A stretch of 64,000 bases of DNA from Motiliproteus coralliicola (GCF_003345655.1 NZ_QQOH01000004.1:434001-498000), one strand, 5' to 3'; counted from the stretch's first letter, positions 28,121 to 37,948 are shown. Numbers and translations: made by a program. Notes: generated by a model not told the origin, from the sequence alone.

Positions 28121-30232
28121 CTCGCTGATGATTTTCGGAGTGATGAAGACCAGGAGCTCGCTCTTCTGATTGCTGTTGTTGGTCCGAGTGAACAGCTTCC
28201 CGAGCACTGGCAGGTCTCCCAGAACAGGTACTTTGGAAATACTTTGGGTCTGTTCCTTCTGGAACACGCCTCCGAGCACGACGGTTTCTCCGTTGTTGAC
28301 CAGTACCTGGGTTTCTAGTTCGTTGGTCACGATGCCTACTTCACCGTTGGGGAGCTCTTCGCCGACCGAGTCTTGATTGATTTTGAGATCAAGAATCAGA
28401 CGGTTGTCGGGAGTGATTTGTGGAGTGACATCGAGTGCCAGTACAACCTCTTTAAATTCGACGTTGACCTCGCCATCTTCGACGGTCTGGAACGGAATTT
28501 CGTCACCCGACTGGATTCGTGCCGGCATGCCGTTGGCTGTAATGACTTTTGGTTGCGAGATGATTTCAGCACTGCCATCGGTCTCAAGTGCAGAGAGTTC
28601 CATCTGCAGCAAGGTAGTGTTGGAACCAACGCCGATGGCGAATCTTGAGGCGCCGATGCTGGTAGCACCCAAGTCAACGTTGAGACTAGAAGGAACCGTT
28701 AAGCCTGCGCTGCCTCCAGCCTGGGCTGTGTTACCCGGCGCGGTAGCGCCCAGTGCGATCCGGGTTCCGCCGTCTTTAACATGGCCGAATCCCCACTTGA
28801 CCCCAAGCTCTTTGCTCAGGTCGGCACGGACGGTGACCAATCGAGCCTCGATCATCACTTGGCGAACCGGAATATCTAGTTTCTTCAGGGCCTTGCGGAT
28901 TTTGGCGATGCTGGTGTCGATGTCGCGCACGATCAGGGTGTTGGTACGCGGATCGGCTTGTACCGCCCCTCGTTCAGACAGCAGCCCCTGTTCGGTTCCA
29001 AGCAGTGAGACGATGTCGCTGGCCTTGGCGTAATTGACCTGGATGAACTCGGTCTGAGGTTCTTTCAGTTCGCGAACCTGTTTGTTGGTTTCGATCTCGA
29101 AGCGCTCACGTTCGGCGATTTCGGCCGCTGGTGCGATCATCATGACGTTGCCAGTGATTCGCTTGTCCAGGCTCTTGGTTTTTAGCACCAATTCCAGTGC
29201 CTGATCCCAGGGCACGTTTTTGAGTCGCAGGGTGATGTTGCCGCTGACGGTGTCGCTGACCACCAGGTTCATATCGGTAACGTCGGCGATAATCTGCAGG
29301 ACCGAGCGGATGTCGATATCCTGGAAGTTCAGACTCAGCTTTTCACCGGTGTAGGGGAAGCGTTCGCGCTGGCGCTCTTCGGCCTCAGTATCGGTGACCG
29401 GTTTGAAATCGACGATCAGCTGGTTATCAGATTGGTAGGCCAGATAATCATACGGCAGTGCTGAAGGTTTGATCAGAATGCTGCTGTTGTTGCCGTCCGC
29501 CATCGCGTCGACAAAGGTGACCGGAGTGGAGAAGTCCTGTACATCAACGCGCTCTTCCAGAGCAGCGGGTAATTGTGCACCGATCAGGTTAACGATGACA
29601 TTGTTACCCTCTTCGATAATATCAACGCCGGCTTTGCTGTCGGTCATGTTGATAAACACACGACCGATATTGCCATCGACCCGGCGAAAATCAATCGAAG
29701 AAATCTGGGTTCGAAGTGGGCGGGGAATATTGGTAGTGTCGGCGTTATCCATCGCCATTCCCTGTTTTGGCTGGGCTGCAGCAACGGTATCGCCAGCGCC
29801 GGCACCAAACACCACGAACAGGCTGTTCCCCTCTATATAGGTGTCGTACTCCACCGACTCGTACAGGTTAGCGATAACCCGAACCCGGTCTTTAACTTCG
29901 GCAAGGTGGAGGGTGTCGACCAAGCCGGTTTTAATCTCGATACTTTTGCTGCTGAGCCCGTTGCTGGCACCGTGTAGATCCAATACCACCCGGGCTGGCT
30001 GCTCAATCTTATAGGAGCGGGGCAGCGGTGGTGCCGCGTCGAAATCCAGTCGAAGTTCGAGCTTGTTGCCAGGTAGAGTCACGAAAGCGGAGTCTACGAT
30101 CTGCACTTCGGCTAGAGTGGTCTGAGACAGTAGCAGGCAAGTTACGAGCCCTAGCCATTTTCGGCTGGTGAACGCCAGTCGCTGTCGGGCCTGCTGCCAT
30201 GTGGTTGATGAGAGCAAATTCGCCATATCCAT
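28103..30232 (-). CDS. pilQ: Type IV pilus secretin PilQ
   Basis: Outer-membrane secretin ring through which the type IV pilus passes. 709 residues. A signal peptide ends near residue 41 (LGLVTCLLLSQTTLA), after a longer than usual basic N-region. Two AMIN domains bind peptidoglycan (about 45-140 and 165-265), then the STN domain (LSLNFQDIDIRSVLQIIADVTDMNLV), N-domain (FIQVNYAKASDIVSLL) and the secretin domain with the gate region (IISQPKVITANGMPARIQSGDEIPF, VLGGVFQKEQTQSISKVPVLGDLPVLGKLFT). Last gene of pilMNOPQ; 12 bp after pilP. Confidence 0.97.
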   Translation of the reverse strand: MDMANLLSSTTWQQARQRLAFTSRKWLGLVTCLLLSQTTLAEVQIVDSAFVTLPGNKLELRLDFDAAPPLPRSYKIEQPARVVLDLHGASNGLSSKSIEIKTGLVDTLHLAEVKDRVRVIANLYESVEYDTYIEGNSLFVVFGAGAGDTVAAAQPKQGMAMDNADTTNIPRPLRTQISSIDFRRVDGNIGRVFINMTDSKAGVDIIEEGNNVIVNLIGAQLPAALEERVDVQDFSTPVTFVDAMADGNNSSILIKPSALPYDYLAYQSDNQLIVDFKPVTDTEAEERQRERFPYTGEKLSLNFQDIDIRSVLQIIADVTDMNLVVSDTVSGNITLRLKNVPWDQALELVLKTKSLDKRITGNVMMIAPAAEIAERERFEIETNKQVRELKEPQTEFIQVNYAKASDIVSLLGTEQGLLSERGAVQADPRTNTLIVRDIDTSIAKIRKALKKLDIPVRQVMIEARLVTVRADLSKELGVKWGFGHVKDGGTRIALGATAPGNTAQAGGSAGLTVPSSLNVDLGATSIGASRFAIGVGSNTTLLQMELSALETDGSAEIISQPKVITANGMPARIQSGDEIPFQTVEDGEVNVEFKEVVLALDVTPQITPDNRLILDLKINQDSVGEELPNGEVGIVTNELETQVLVNNGETVVLGGVFQKEQTQSISKVPVLGDLPVLGKLFTRTNNSNQKSELLVFITPKIISESLSTR

Positions 30233-30244
30233 TTACGCCTATTT

Positions 30245-30808
30245 CTACTGTTCTGCTAAAACCAGATTACGGGGTCGCTTCATCCAGCCATCCCGGCCGT
30301 TTGGAACGATCTCCATAATATCGATCTGGGTCTCATTGACTGTCAGGATTTCGCCATAATTACGCCCGACATAATTGCCACTTTTGATCCGATGGATTTC
30401 GCCGTTGCCATCTTTGATCAGTGCGGTCAGGTCGCCGTTTTCCAGCATATGGATGGTGCCGACCATCACGAGGTTTTCAAGCTTGAAGGCTTCAAGCGGT
30501 TCCTTGGGGCGATCAAAGTCAGGTTTCAAATCGTTCTTGGGACCGTCGCTCTGATCCTCTTCGGTAAGCTCGACTCGAACTAGAGGTTGGAACGGTCCTC
30601 TTAGGCTGGTTGCCCGATAAAGAAAGCTCTCATAGGGTTTAAATTCCGGCAGAGGGTCGATCTTACCTGCCGGTCGAGACTGGGTTTCGGCAACGTACTG
30701 TCGCAAATCGGAAGTGTCGTTGATCTGGCTGCAACCCGATAGCATGACAGCGGCTAAGGCTAGCGGCAGCCAGGTCTGGCTAGGCCGGTAATTAGCTTTC
30801 ATCGTCAT
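30245..30808 (-). CDS. pilP: Type IV pilus lipoprotein PilP
   Basis: 187 residues. Lipobox LSGC (Cys26) anchors it to the inner membrane; the flexible N-terminal part contacts PilNO and the C-terminal beta domain (KLENLVMVGTIHMLENGDLTALIKDG, KSGNYVGRNYGEILTVNETQIDIMEI) contacts PilQ. It overlaps the end of pilO by 17 bp, typical of the tightly coupled alignment-complex operon. Confidence 0.96.
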   Translation of the reverse strand: MTMKANYRPSQTWLPLALAAVMLSGCSQINDTSDLRQYVAETQSRPAGKIDPLPEFKPYESFLYRATSLRGPFQPLVRVELTEEDQSDGPKNDLKPDFDRPKEPLEAFKLENLVMVGTIHMLENGDLTALIKDGNGEIHRIKSGNYVGRNYGEILTVNETQIDIMEIVPNGRDGWMKRPRNLVLAEQ

Positions 30809-31403
30809 ATCGATAGGTCCTGGCAGAAAGACTCATGCTTAGATCGCCGTTGTCGGAGATCGGTTTGATGGAAAAGTCGTGAACGGTCACAATTCGTGGC
30901 AGTGCCGCGATGCCGCTGACGAATTCCCCCAGTTGGTGGTAGCTGCCCTTGACCGAAATATTGATCGGTAGCTCGATATAGAACTTGACCTTCTTCTCCG
31001 GTGCCAGCGAAATAACATCGAAATTGAGTCCGCTGTTCTGACCAATTTCGGTAATATCTTCCAGCAGACCGGGTACCTCGGTATCGGTCGGCAACTGTTT
31101 CAGCAGCTCGGCGAAGGTCTCCTCTACATCCTCCATCTGGCGCTTCAGTGCTTCCAGGTTGGCCACCTGGTACGCCTTGCTCTGATATTGATGTTTCAGC
31201 TCTGGCTCTTTGGCGATCTCCTGCTCAAGCTTGGTCTGAAGATCTTTGATATGGAGATGATAACCGGCGGCCCCGAGGGCAATGATTACGACCAGAAACC
31301 AGATCGCCTTGATGCCGTAGGGCCAGTTGCCGGCGGTGTTGAAGTCGAGGTTGTTGGCATCGAAACCGCGGAAGGCGTTTCTGAATACATTCTGTACTGA
31401 CAT
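30792..31403 (-). CDS. pilO: Type IV pilus alignment protein PilO
   Basis: 203-residue bitopic inner-membrane protein. Membrane helix at about 30-48 (IKAIWFLVVIIALGAAGYHL), periplasmic coiled coil (about 50-100) and a ferredoxin-like core (SLAPEKKVKFYIELPINISVKGSYHQLGEFVSGIAALPRIVTVHDFSI). It pairs with PilN to link the cytoplasmic PilM ring to PilP/PilQ. Start and pilN stop touch (31403). Confidence 0.96.
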   Translation of the reverse strand: MSVQNVFRNAFRGFDANNLDFNTAGNWPYGIKAIWFLVVIIALGAAGYHLHIKDLQTKLEQEIAKEPELKHQYQSKAYQVANLEALKRQMEDVEETFAELLKQLPTDTEVPGLLEDITEIGQNSGLNFDVISLAPEKKVKFYIELPINISVKGSYHQLGEFVSGIAALPRIVTVHDFSIKPISDNGDLSMSLSARTYRYDDES

Positions 31404-31963
31404 CAGGAGCCTTCCTCTTCAGGTTTCGGTTTAGTTAGACCCACCCGCATATCGAAGTTTTTATACAGATCTCCGCTTTTGCCGACTTTGCTCAAGTTGG
31501 GTTCGGAGAACCAGGAAGAACGGTCCAGATTACGCATCAGCGTAGATACGTCACGGTTGCTGAGTGCTCGACCTTGAACATGCAGCGATTCACCTTTGCG
31601 GCTTAGGTTCGAGTAGTAGAGTTCATCCGGCAGTACGCGTACCAATTCATCGAACACCCGAACGATAACGGGACGGTTACCCTGTAGCTCCTGGATCGCT
31701 CGAAGGCGCTCTAGTAGCCTTTCACGCTTGGCCCGCAATTCCTTGATCTCTTTGATCTTGGAATCCAGCTTGGCCATCTCTTGGCGGAGGTAGTCGTTGC
31801 GTAACTGCTGCTGTTTAGTGTTGTGCTCGATATAGAATCCGGTGCCCCAGACCGCTGCTGCCGCTAGGATAGCGACCAGTACCGAACTGGTCAGAAAACG
31901 CTGCTGACGCTCTTTACGACGGTCTTCGCGCCAGGATCTGAGGTTGATCAGGGTGTTAGCCAT
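31403..31963 (-). CDS. pilN: Type IV pilus alignment protein PilN
   Basis: 186-residue bitopic inner-membrane protein. The cytoplasmic tail carries INLRSWREDRR, the variant of the INLLPWR motif that PilM binds. Helix at about 25-43, coiled coil (about 45-85) and ferredoxin-like periplasmic domain (LPDELYYSNLSRKGESLHVQGRALSN). Overlaps pilM by one base (31963). Confidence 0.96.
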   Translation of the reverse strand: MANTLINLRSWREDRRKERQQRFLTSSVLVAILAAAAVWGTGFYIEHNTKQQQLRNDYLRQEMAKLDSKIKEIKELRAKRERLLERLRAIQELQGNRPVIVRVFDELVRVLPDELYYSNLSRKGESLHVQGRALSNRDVSTLMRNLDRSSWFSEPNLSKVGKSGDLYKNFDMRVGLTKPKPEEEGS

Positions 31964-33024
31964 TAGTCCGCAAAGCTCCTCAGTGCCAGGCCGCAGGCCA
32001 ATACCAGCGAAGGTGCTTCGGTATCGAACTTTTGGCGGTTGATACGGGAATCGATGGTCATGGCGCTAAATGGGTCGGCGATGGCGGTGTTAATTCCCAA
32101 TTCCTGAGAAACAACATCGGCAATGCCGGGAATGCCGGAAATTCCCCCCATTAGCAGCAGGGTTTCGATCTCGCCGTGGGTGCCGGACGAATAGTAGAAC
32201 TGGATCGAACGCGAAATCTGCTGAGACGTGGTCTGCTTGAATGGATCAATATAGCCCAGAGTCAATTCTTCAGGGAGTTCGTTGGCTTTCTTAGCCCGCT
32301 CTACCTCATCGCTGGAAAGGTCGGAGACCTGTGACAGGCTGTGGGTGAGATCGTTTCCGCCGAATGCCTGTTCGCGTGAGTAGACAACTTGATTATTCTC
32401 GATGACGTAGAGCGTCATACTGCTAGCGCCGATGTCGACCAGTCCGACCGTCTTGTCCAGTAGGTCGTGTGTTTCGGCCAATACCGGGAATACACGCTCT
32501 ATCGCGTACGTATCGACATCCACGATCTCGCACTTGAGTCCAGCGCCGTTCACCGAGTCCTCCCGGGATTGGACGCTATCCTGGCGGCAGGCGACCAGCA
32601 GCACATCGTTCAGATCCGAGCTGCTATCCGATTCGCCCTGAATCTGGAAGTCGATTGCAACTTCGTCGAGCGAATAGGGGATGAATTGGTCGGCTTCCAC
32701 TTTGATCTGCTCTTCGAGCTCGTCTTCGGTAAAAGAGCGGCTGAATTCGAGCTGTTTGACAATCACCACTGAGGTGGGGACCGATGTGGCAGCCTGCTTG
32801 CTTTTGCTGTTGGCCAGCTTGAGCCCTTTCAGTAGGGCCTCGGCGACGACCGGGACCTCCTGAACGTTGTTATCGATCACTGCGCCTTCAGGAAGATGGA
32901 CGACAGCATAGCAATCAACGTTATAATTGCCGGAATTTCCGGACAGGCCAAGTAGCTTGATGTATGAGGAACCGATATCGACGCCGAGCAACGATTTGGA
33001 TCCGGATTTAAAAAGGCTAATCAC
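31963..33024 (-). CDS. pilM: Type IV pilus assembly protein PilM
   Basis: 353-residue actin-like cytoplasmic ATPase. Nucleotide motifs LLGVDIGSSYIKLL (phosphate 1), VGLVDIGASSMTLYVI (phosphate 2) and LLLMGGISGIPGIADVV (adenosine) are visible. It holds the PilN tail and links the alignment complex to the pilus motors. First gene of pilMNOPQ, encoded divergently from mrcA, as in Pseudomonas. Confidence 0.97.
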   Translation of the reverse strand: MISLFKSGSKSLLGVDIGSSYIKLLGLSGNSGNYNVDCYAVVHLPEGAVIDNNVQEVPVVAEALLKGLKLANSKSKQAATSVPTSVVIVKQLEFSRSFTEDELEEQIKVEADQFIPYSLDEVAIDFQIQGESDSSSDLNDVLLVACRQDSVQSREDSVNGAGLKCEIVDVDTYAIERVFPVLAETHDLLDKTVGLVDIGASSMTLYVIENNQVVYSREQAFGGNDLTHSLSQVSDLSSDEVERAKKANELPEELTLGYIDPFKQTTSQQISRSIQFYYSSGTHGEIETLLLMGGISGIPGIADVVSQELGINTAIADPFSAMTIDSRINRQKFDTEAPSLVLACGLALRSFAD

Positions 33025-33110
33025 CGATTAATCCTTAAATGCAGTGAACTGGCGACCCGATGGAGGCCGTACTCAACTGTACAAAAATTATCACCAATAC
33101 GCATACTTTG

Positions 33111-33139
33111 TTATTAGTGACATTATTCTATATCGCCAA
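33111..33139 (-). promoter_or_regulatory. Possible sigma-70 promoter of pilMNOPQ
   Basis: Minus strand TTGGCG, 17 nt, TAATAA, in the 139-bp gap between the divergent pilM and mrcA. Start would fall near 33104, 80 nt before pilM. Only the spacing and box similarity support it. Confidence 0.35.
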
Positions 33140-33163
33140 TCTACGGATCAGCTTTAGGTTACC

Positions 33164-35620
33164 ATGATCAAAATCAAAACTCTGCTCGGCTTTTTTATAA
33201 AAGTAGGGATTTTTTGCACATTTTTAGGTGCTCTGGTTGTAGCCGGCGGTTACTTCTACCTTAAACCACAGTTGCCGGATGTCGAGCAACTTCGTGATAT
33301 TAAGTTGCAAACGCCGCTGCGAATTTATTCGGCAGATCAGAAGTTGATCGCGGAGTTCGGTGAAAAACGCCGGGTGCCGATTAACTATGAGCAAATACCG
33401 GAGCCCTTTGTACAAGCGATACTGGCGGCTGAAGATAGCCGCTATTTTGATCACGGTGGTATCGATTTCAAAGGCTTGGCACGGGCTGCATTTCAGCTGG
33501 CCAGTACGGGCCGTATTAAGACCGGTGGTAGTACTATTACCATGCAGGTGGCCAGAAATTATCTGCTGACGCTGGAGCGAACTTTCATCCGAAAGTTTAA
33601 AGAGATTATTTTATCGCTACAGATGGAACGGCAGCTCTCAAAAAAAGAAATTCTAGAGCTCTACGTCAATAAAATTTATCTGGGGAATCGAGCTTACGGT
33701 ATACAAGCGGCAGCCAATGTTTATTACGGACGGGATATTGATCAACTGACCCTGGCTGAACTGGCAATGATAGCGGGGCTACCGAAAGCACCCTCAGCCT
33801 ATAATCCGCTGGCTAATCCGCCGAGGGCATTAGAGCGCCGCAACTGGATTTTGGCTCGAATGCAACGGCTAGGCTATATCGATTCAAGCCAAATGGCCGA
33901 AGCTCAGCAGGCGCCGATCACGGCGGCTTATCATGGCGCTGATATTGAGCTCTATGCGCCCTACATCGCCGAAATGGTCCGCAGCGATCTGCTGTCCCGA
34001 TACGGTGAATCGATCTATATCGACGGTTTTAATGCCTATACGACGATTCGTAGCGCCGATCAGCGGGCTGCTAACCAGGCGGTTGTCGCCGGGCTGATGG
34101 CCTACGAACTGCGCCATGGTTATCGAGGCGCAGAGCAGCAGTGGGATGCTTCGCTGACCGAGCAGCAGTACCTCGATAAGTTACGTCAGATTCCAAGCTA
34201 CGCTTCGCTGGAGCCGGCCGTGGTGTTGGCGGTATCCGATCCAAAGGCGGAGCTGCAAAACGCCAGCCTGCTGCTGCGAACCGGTGAATTGGTTGAGTTG
34301 AACTGGGACGGGATCAGTTGGGCGCGCCCCTTCAAGAGTGTGAATAGTCGAGGCCCTGAACCGACACAGGCCGCTCAGGTGCTGGCTAAAGGGGATCTGG
34401 TCAGGTTGCTGCAAACCGATAAGGGTTGGGTCTTGCGTCAGATTCCTCAGGTTCAAAGCGCCTTGGTTTCTCTGTCCACCAAAAATGGTGCGATCCGTGC
34501 GCTGGTGGGGGGGTTCAGCTTCCAGCAGAGTAAATTTAACCGGGTCGTACAGGGCACCCGGCAGCCGGGTTCCAACTTCAAACCCTTTGTCTACACCGCT
34601 GCGCTGGCCAGTGGCTTTACGCCGGCCTCGATCATCAACGATGCACCGGTAGTGTTTGAAGATAAAAACTTAGAAAGCAGCTGGCGACCAGAAAACTACA
34701 GTAAGGAGTTTTTTGGCCCGACTCGTTTTCGTGAAGCACTGTATAAATCCCGTAATCTGGTATCGATCCGAATCTTGAGAACCCTCGGCGTCAAGCCGAC
34801 GCTGGAGTATATCCAGCGGTTTGGATTCGATGGTTCGCGCTTGCCGAAGAATTTGTCGCTGGCTCTGGGTAGCGCCGATGTCACTCCGTTGGAGCTGGCT
34901 ACGGGCTATGCCGTGTTTGCCAACGGCGGTTTCAAAGTCGAGCCCTACTGGTTGGAAAGGGTCACAGACCGAAGGGGCGACGAGCTTTATCAGGCTCAGC
35001 CGATGACGGTCTGTGAAGGCTGTATCTATGTTCCTGAGCCGGATCAGACCGGAGAAGACGCGTCGCTGACTGAGTTGGATACGCCGCCTCTGGAGCAGGA
35101 GCTGCAGGAAGGCGAGACGTTGACCAGTCTGCCGTTGGCGCCCAGGATTATTGATGAGCAAACCGCCTACTTGATCAACAACATCATGCAGGATGTGATC
35201 AAGCGTGGTACCGGCAGAAAGGCTGGCAAGCTGGGGCGTAAGGACTTGGCTGGAAAAACCGGTACGACCAACGACCTTAAGGATGCCTGGTTCTCCGGGT
35301 TTAACCGGGATCTGGTGGCTTCGGTTTGGGTTGGCTTTGACCAGCCCCAAACACTGGGTCGGCGTGAGTTCGGCAGCACTGCGGCGCTGCCGATCTGGAT
35401 CGATTATATGGAACAGGCGCTACAGGGCTTGCCCGAAGCACCGTTGATCCCTCCCCAGGGAATTGTCAGCGTCAGGATCGATCCGGAAACCGGTCTGCTG
35501 GCTTATCCTGGGCAGAAAAATGCCATCTTTGAAGTGTTCCGAAAGCAGGATGTGCCTACAGCCGCCGCGGTACGTCAGGGAGCCAGTGCAAGCCAGGATA
35601 GCTCGGAAGATCTATTTTGA
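33164..35620 (+). CDS. mrcA: Penicillin-binding protein 1A
   Basis: Bifunctional class A PBP that polymerises and cross-links peptidoglycan. 818 residues. A membrane helix (about 7-30) precedes the GT51 transglycosylase (EDSRYFDHGGIDFKG with catalytic Glu, GGSTITMQVARN, RKFKEIILSLQMERQLSKKEILELYVN) and an OB-like insertion (about 310-440). The transpeptidase has SNFK (Ser470, Lys473), SRN in KSRNLVS, and KTGTT (Lys698). Also called ponA. Divergent from pilM, a conserved pairing. The N-terminus has noticeably more AT than its neighbours. Confidence 0.97.
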   Translation: MIKIKTLLGFFIKVGIFCTFLGALVVAGGYFYLKPQLPDVEQLRDIKLQTPLRIYSADQKLIAEFGEKRRVPINYEQIPEPFVQAILAAEDSRYFDHGGIDFKGLARAAFQLASTGRIKTGGSTITMQVARNYLLTLERTFIRKFKEIILSLQMERQLSKKEILELYVNKIYLGNRAYGIQAAANVYYGRDIDQLTLAELAMIAGLPKAPSAYNPLANPPRALERRNWILARMQRLGYIDSSQMAEAQQAPITAAYHGADIELYAPYIAEMVRSDLLSRYGESIYIDGFNAYTTIRSADQRAANQAVVAGLMAYELRHGYRGAEQQWDASLTEQQYLDKLRQIPSYASLEPAVVLAVSDPKAELQNASLLLRTGELVELNWDGISWARPFKSVNSRGPEPTQAAQVLAKGDLVRLLQTDKGWVLRQIPQVQSALVSLSTKNGAIRALVGGFSFQQSKFNRVVQGTRQPGSNFKPFVYTAALASGFTPASIINDAPVVFEDKNLESSWRPENYSKEFFGPTRFREALYKSRNLVSIRILRTLGVKPTLEYIQRFGFDGSRLPKNLSLALGSADVTPLELATGYAVFANGGFKVEPYWLERVTDRRGDELYQAQPMTVCEGCIYVPEPDQTGEDASLTELDTPPLEQELQEGETLTSLPLAPRIIDEQTAYLINNIMQDVIKRGTGRKAGKLGRKDLAGKTGTTNDLKDAWFSGFNRDLVASVWVGFDQPQTLGRREFGSTAALPIWIDYMEQALQGLPEAPLIPPQGIVSVRIDPETGLLAYPGQKNAIFEVFRKQDVPTAAAVRQGASASQDSSEDLF

Positions 35621-35680
35621 TCGGCCGTTGTATGATCCAGTAAGTCAGCTGGGCGGCCAGTTAAGGCCGTTCGGCTGGCG

Positions 35681-36454
35681 CTAGCAGTCCAGGTCGTACT
35701 CGACTTCCAGCGGTGCGTGCTCGCTAAAGCGCGCATCACGGTGGATCAGTGCGTTGCTGATCGTTTTGCGCAGGCCGCTGGTTGTAACCTGATAATCCAG
35801 CCGTGCTCCCTCATTAAGCTTCCAGGCACGGTTGTATGGCGGCCACCAGGTAAACTGATGGTCGATATGATTGATCTCACGGAACGCGTCGATATAGCCC
35901 AGCTCACCGAAAACCATGTCCATCCACTGACGCTCCTCAGGCAGGAAGCCAGAATTTTGCTGGTTGACGTACCAGTTACTGAGGTCTGAGGTTCTATGGG
36001 CGATGTTCCATGTGCCGCAGAAGACGAACTGTCGCCGTTTCCGTAGGGTCTTGCGCAGATGATTCAGGAAGTGCTCCATATAGTGAAACTTCTGCGACTG
36101 GGCAGTATCGTCCTTCAATCCAGAGGGGATTGACATTGAGACAATGCTGACACCATCGTAGTCGGCCTGGATAAAGCGGCCGTGGAAGTCGCAAAGCTCG
36201 AACCCTAGCCCGGTCATGATCGCTTTGGGGGGCTTCTTGCAATAGATCGCCACCCCGCTGTAATCATCTTCAAAGGCGTCGAAGAAATAGGGGTAATAAC
36301 CTTCCGGATGATAGAGCCCATCATCCAGTTGGTATTCTTTGCTCTGAATGTCCTGCAGACAGTAGACGTCGGCATCCTCTTCGACCATCCAGTCGAACAG
36401 ACCTCGCTCGGCGGCCTGTTTGATACCTTGAACATTCAGCGTAATAACGCGCAT
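35681..36454 (-). CDS. crc: Crc-like exonuclease III-family protein
   Basis: 257 residues, endonuclease/exonuclease/phosphatase fold. Neighbourhood (divergent from pyrE) and sequence (NVQGIKQAAERGLFDWM, CLQDIQS, YSGVAIYCKKPPKAIMTGLGFE, FSEHAPLEV) match Pseudomonas Crc, which with Hfq blocks translation of catabolic mRNAs and has no nuclease activity. Compared with E. coli ExoIII, Asn7 is kept, but Glu34 is Asp35, Tyr109 is Ser108 and Asp151 is Thr148, while Asn (150) and the final His are kept. A catalytic role is therefore doubtful. Whether it acts as Crc here needs Hfq partner data; a plain Xth-like enzyme is less likely. Confidence 0.85.
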   Translation of the reverse strand: MRVITLNVQGIKQAAERGLFDWMVEEDADVYCLQDIQSKEYQLDDGLYHPEGYYPYFFDAFEDDYSGVAIYCKKPPKAIMTGLGFELCDFHGRFIQADYDGVSIVSMSIPSGLKDDTAQSQKFHYMEHFLNHLRKTLRKRRQFVFCGTWNIAHRTSDLSNWYVNQQNSGFLPEERQWMDMVFGELGYIDAFREINHIDHQFTWWPPYNRAWKLNEGARLDYQVTTSGLRKTISNALIHRDARFSEHAPLEVEYDLDC

Positions 36455-36649
36455 GGAACTACCTTAAATTGGGGAATTCATTATTTTGGCCGGATTGTAA
36501 AGCCAAAGTAGGGGAAACTGAACTTTTTGTTACGTTGAGTTGGTTTAAAGCTAGACGAATCGGTCGTCGAGGCTGTAGTTGGCCAAGGGACGTTGTATGA
36601 TGGCGGCCGTTTTTTGAACCACGATTTTTCTATGGAGCCTGCGATAGCG

Positions 36650-37291
36650 ATGCAAGATTATCAGCGAGAATTTATCGAATTTGCCATCGAGCGTGGTGTG
36701 CTGAAATTTGGCGAATTTACCCTCAAATCCGGCCGTGTCAGTCCCTACTTCTTTAATGCGGGATTGTTTAATACCGGAGAGGCCCTGGCGCGTTTGGGGC
36801 GCTATTACGCTGCTGCCATTGAAGCGGCAGGGGTCGAGTACGATGTCATGCTTGGGCCTGCCTATAAGGGGATCCCGTTGGCGGCTACTACCTGTGTGGC
36901 GCTGGCAACTGACCACGGCAAGGATGTTCCTTACGTGTTCAACCGTAAGGAGGCAAAGGACCATGGTGAAGGTGGAAACCTGGTAGGAGCGCCGCTGCAG
37001 GGACGGGTATTGATTATCGACGATGTGATCACCGCTGGCACGGCGATTCGTGAAGTGATGACCTTGATCGATCAGGCCGGCGCCAAGCCAGCGGCCACAG
37101 TGATTGCGCTGGATCGTCAGGAAAAAGGCAAAGGCGAGTTGTCGGCGATTCAAGAAGTTGAACGTGACTTCGGGATGCCGGTGGTCAGTATCATCAGCTT
37201 TGCCGATCTGATCGATTACCTGCAGCAGCGTGGCGACCGTGATGCTGAGGTGGAGGCGGTGTTGGCTTATCGTGAGCGCTACGGAATTTAA
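36650..37291 (+). CDS. pyrE: Orotate phosphoribosyltransferase
   Basis: Joins orotate and PRPP to make orotidine 5'-phosphate in pyrimidine synthesis. 213 residues from the ATG at 36650; an in-frame ATG at 36593 exists, but the family N-terminus ([12 protein letters not shown]) begins at 36650 and GGAG lies about 13 nt before it. Motifs: [45 protein letters not shown] and the PRPP loop [13 protein letters not shown]. Confidence 0.97.
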   Translation: MQDYQREFIEFAIERGVLKFGEFTLKSGRVSPYFFNAGLFNTGEALARLGRYYAAAIEAAGVEYDVMLGPAYKGIPLAATTCVALATDHGKDVPYVFNRKEAKDHGEGGNLVGAPLQGRVLIIDDVITAGTAIREVMTLIDQAGAKPAATVIALDRQEKGKGELSAIQEVERDFGMPVVSIISFADLIDYLQQRGDRDAEVEAVLAYRERYGI

Positions 37292-37504
37292 CATTCGAAT
37301 CCGACTCTACTAACTAGTACGTCCTGAAAGGGTGATTGGGATTGTTAACCCGTTTCGGGATCTGTTGGAGTCGGTATCGTTTGGATCTTGCTGGTTTCGT
37401 AATTTTATCCACTCTCTCGACTCTATGTATCAGCATGGACAAAACAGAGTACGGCTTATCGGGTGAGTGTACCCGTGGGCGTACTGAGGTTGGAGGAGAT
37501 CAGC

Positions 37505-37903
37505 ATGAGAAGGCTCGTCACAATCCTTGCAGCGACATTGATTCTCAGTGCCTGCCAGAGTAATGCTTATTTGACGGGAGATAGTCGCTACACCTTGGAT
37601 GCAGGTAAGGCCTGGCGCGGTTTGAGCGTGGGCGGAAAGGCGGTGCGTACGGCAGATGTCATCTGCTACGGGCAGCAGTGTTACCGGTTATTACAAACCA
37701 CCAACCTGTCACGGGAGTTGAGTCACAAGTATCAGCTCGGTGGATTGGTTAATTACCGGACCCTGTCACAGGCGCCGGGAATCGATACCGATGGCGAAAA
37801 GCTGGTGCTTCCCGCCGATATCGGCCGGCCGCTGTTTCTTGGGGCTCGGAGCCGAGCTTGGCAAGAGCGCGGTGAGGGAAGCGGGGGGGTTTGGCGCCAT
37901 TAA
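37505..37903 (+). CDS. Small lipoprotein of unknown function
   Basis: 132 residues from the ATG at 37505, preceded by GGAGGAG 7 nt upstream; a longer in-frame start at 37463 has no such site. Signal peptide with lipobox LSAC (Cys15) and Ser/Asn after it, which favours the outer membrane. Two further cysteines (VICYGQQCYRL) could form a disulfide. The C-terminal tail is Gly/Arg-rich. I do not recognise a family. It stands alone between pyrE and the convergent hisF; a possible promoter lies in the 213-bp gap upstream. Confidence 0.7.
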   Translation: MRRLVTILAATLILSACQSNAYLTGDSRYTLDAGKAWRGLSVGGKAVRTADVICYGQQCYRLLQTTNLSRELSHKYQLGGLVNYRTLSQAPGIDTDGEKLVLPADIGRPLFLGARSRAWQERGEGSGGVWRH

Positions 37904-37948
37904 AGCGACGTCAGTAAACAGCTCCCCTCCCCTAGGCCAACCGATTCG

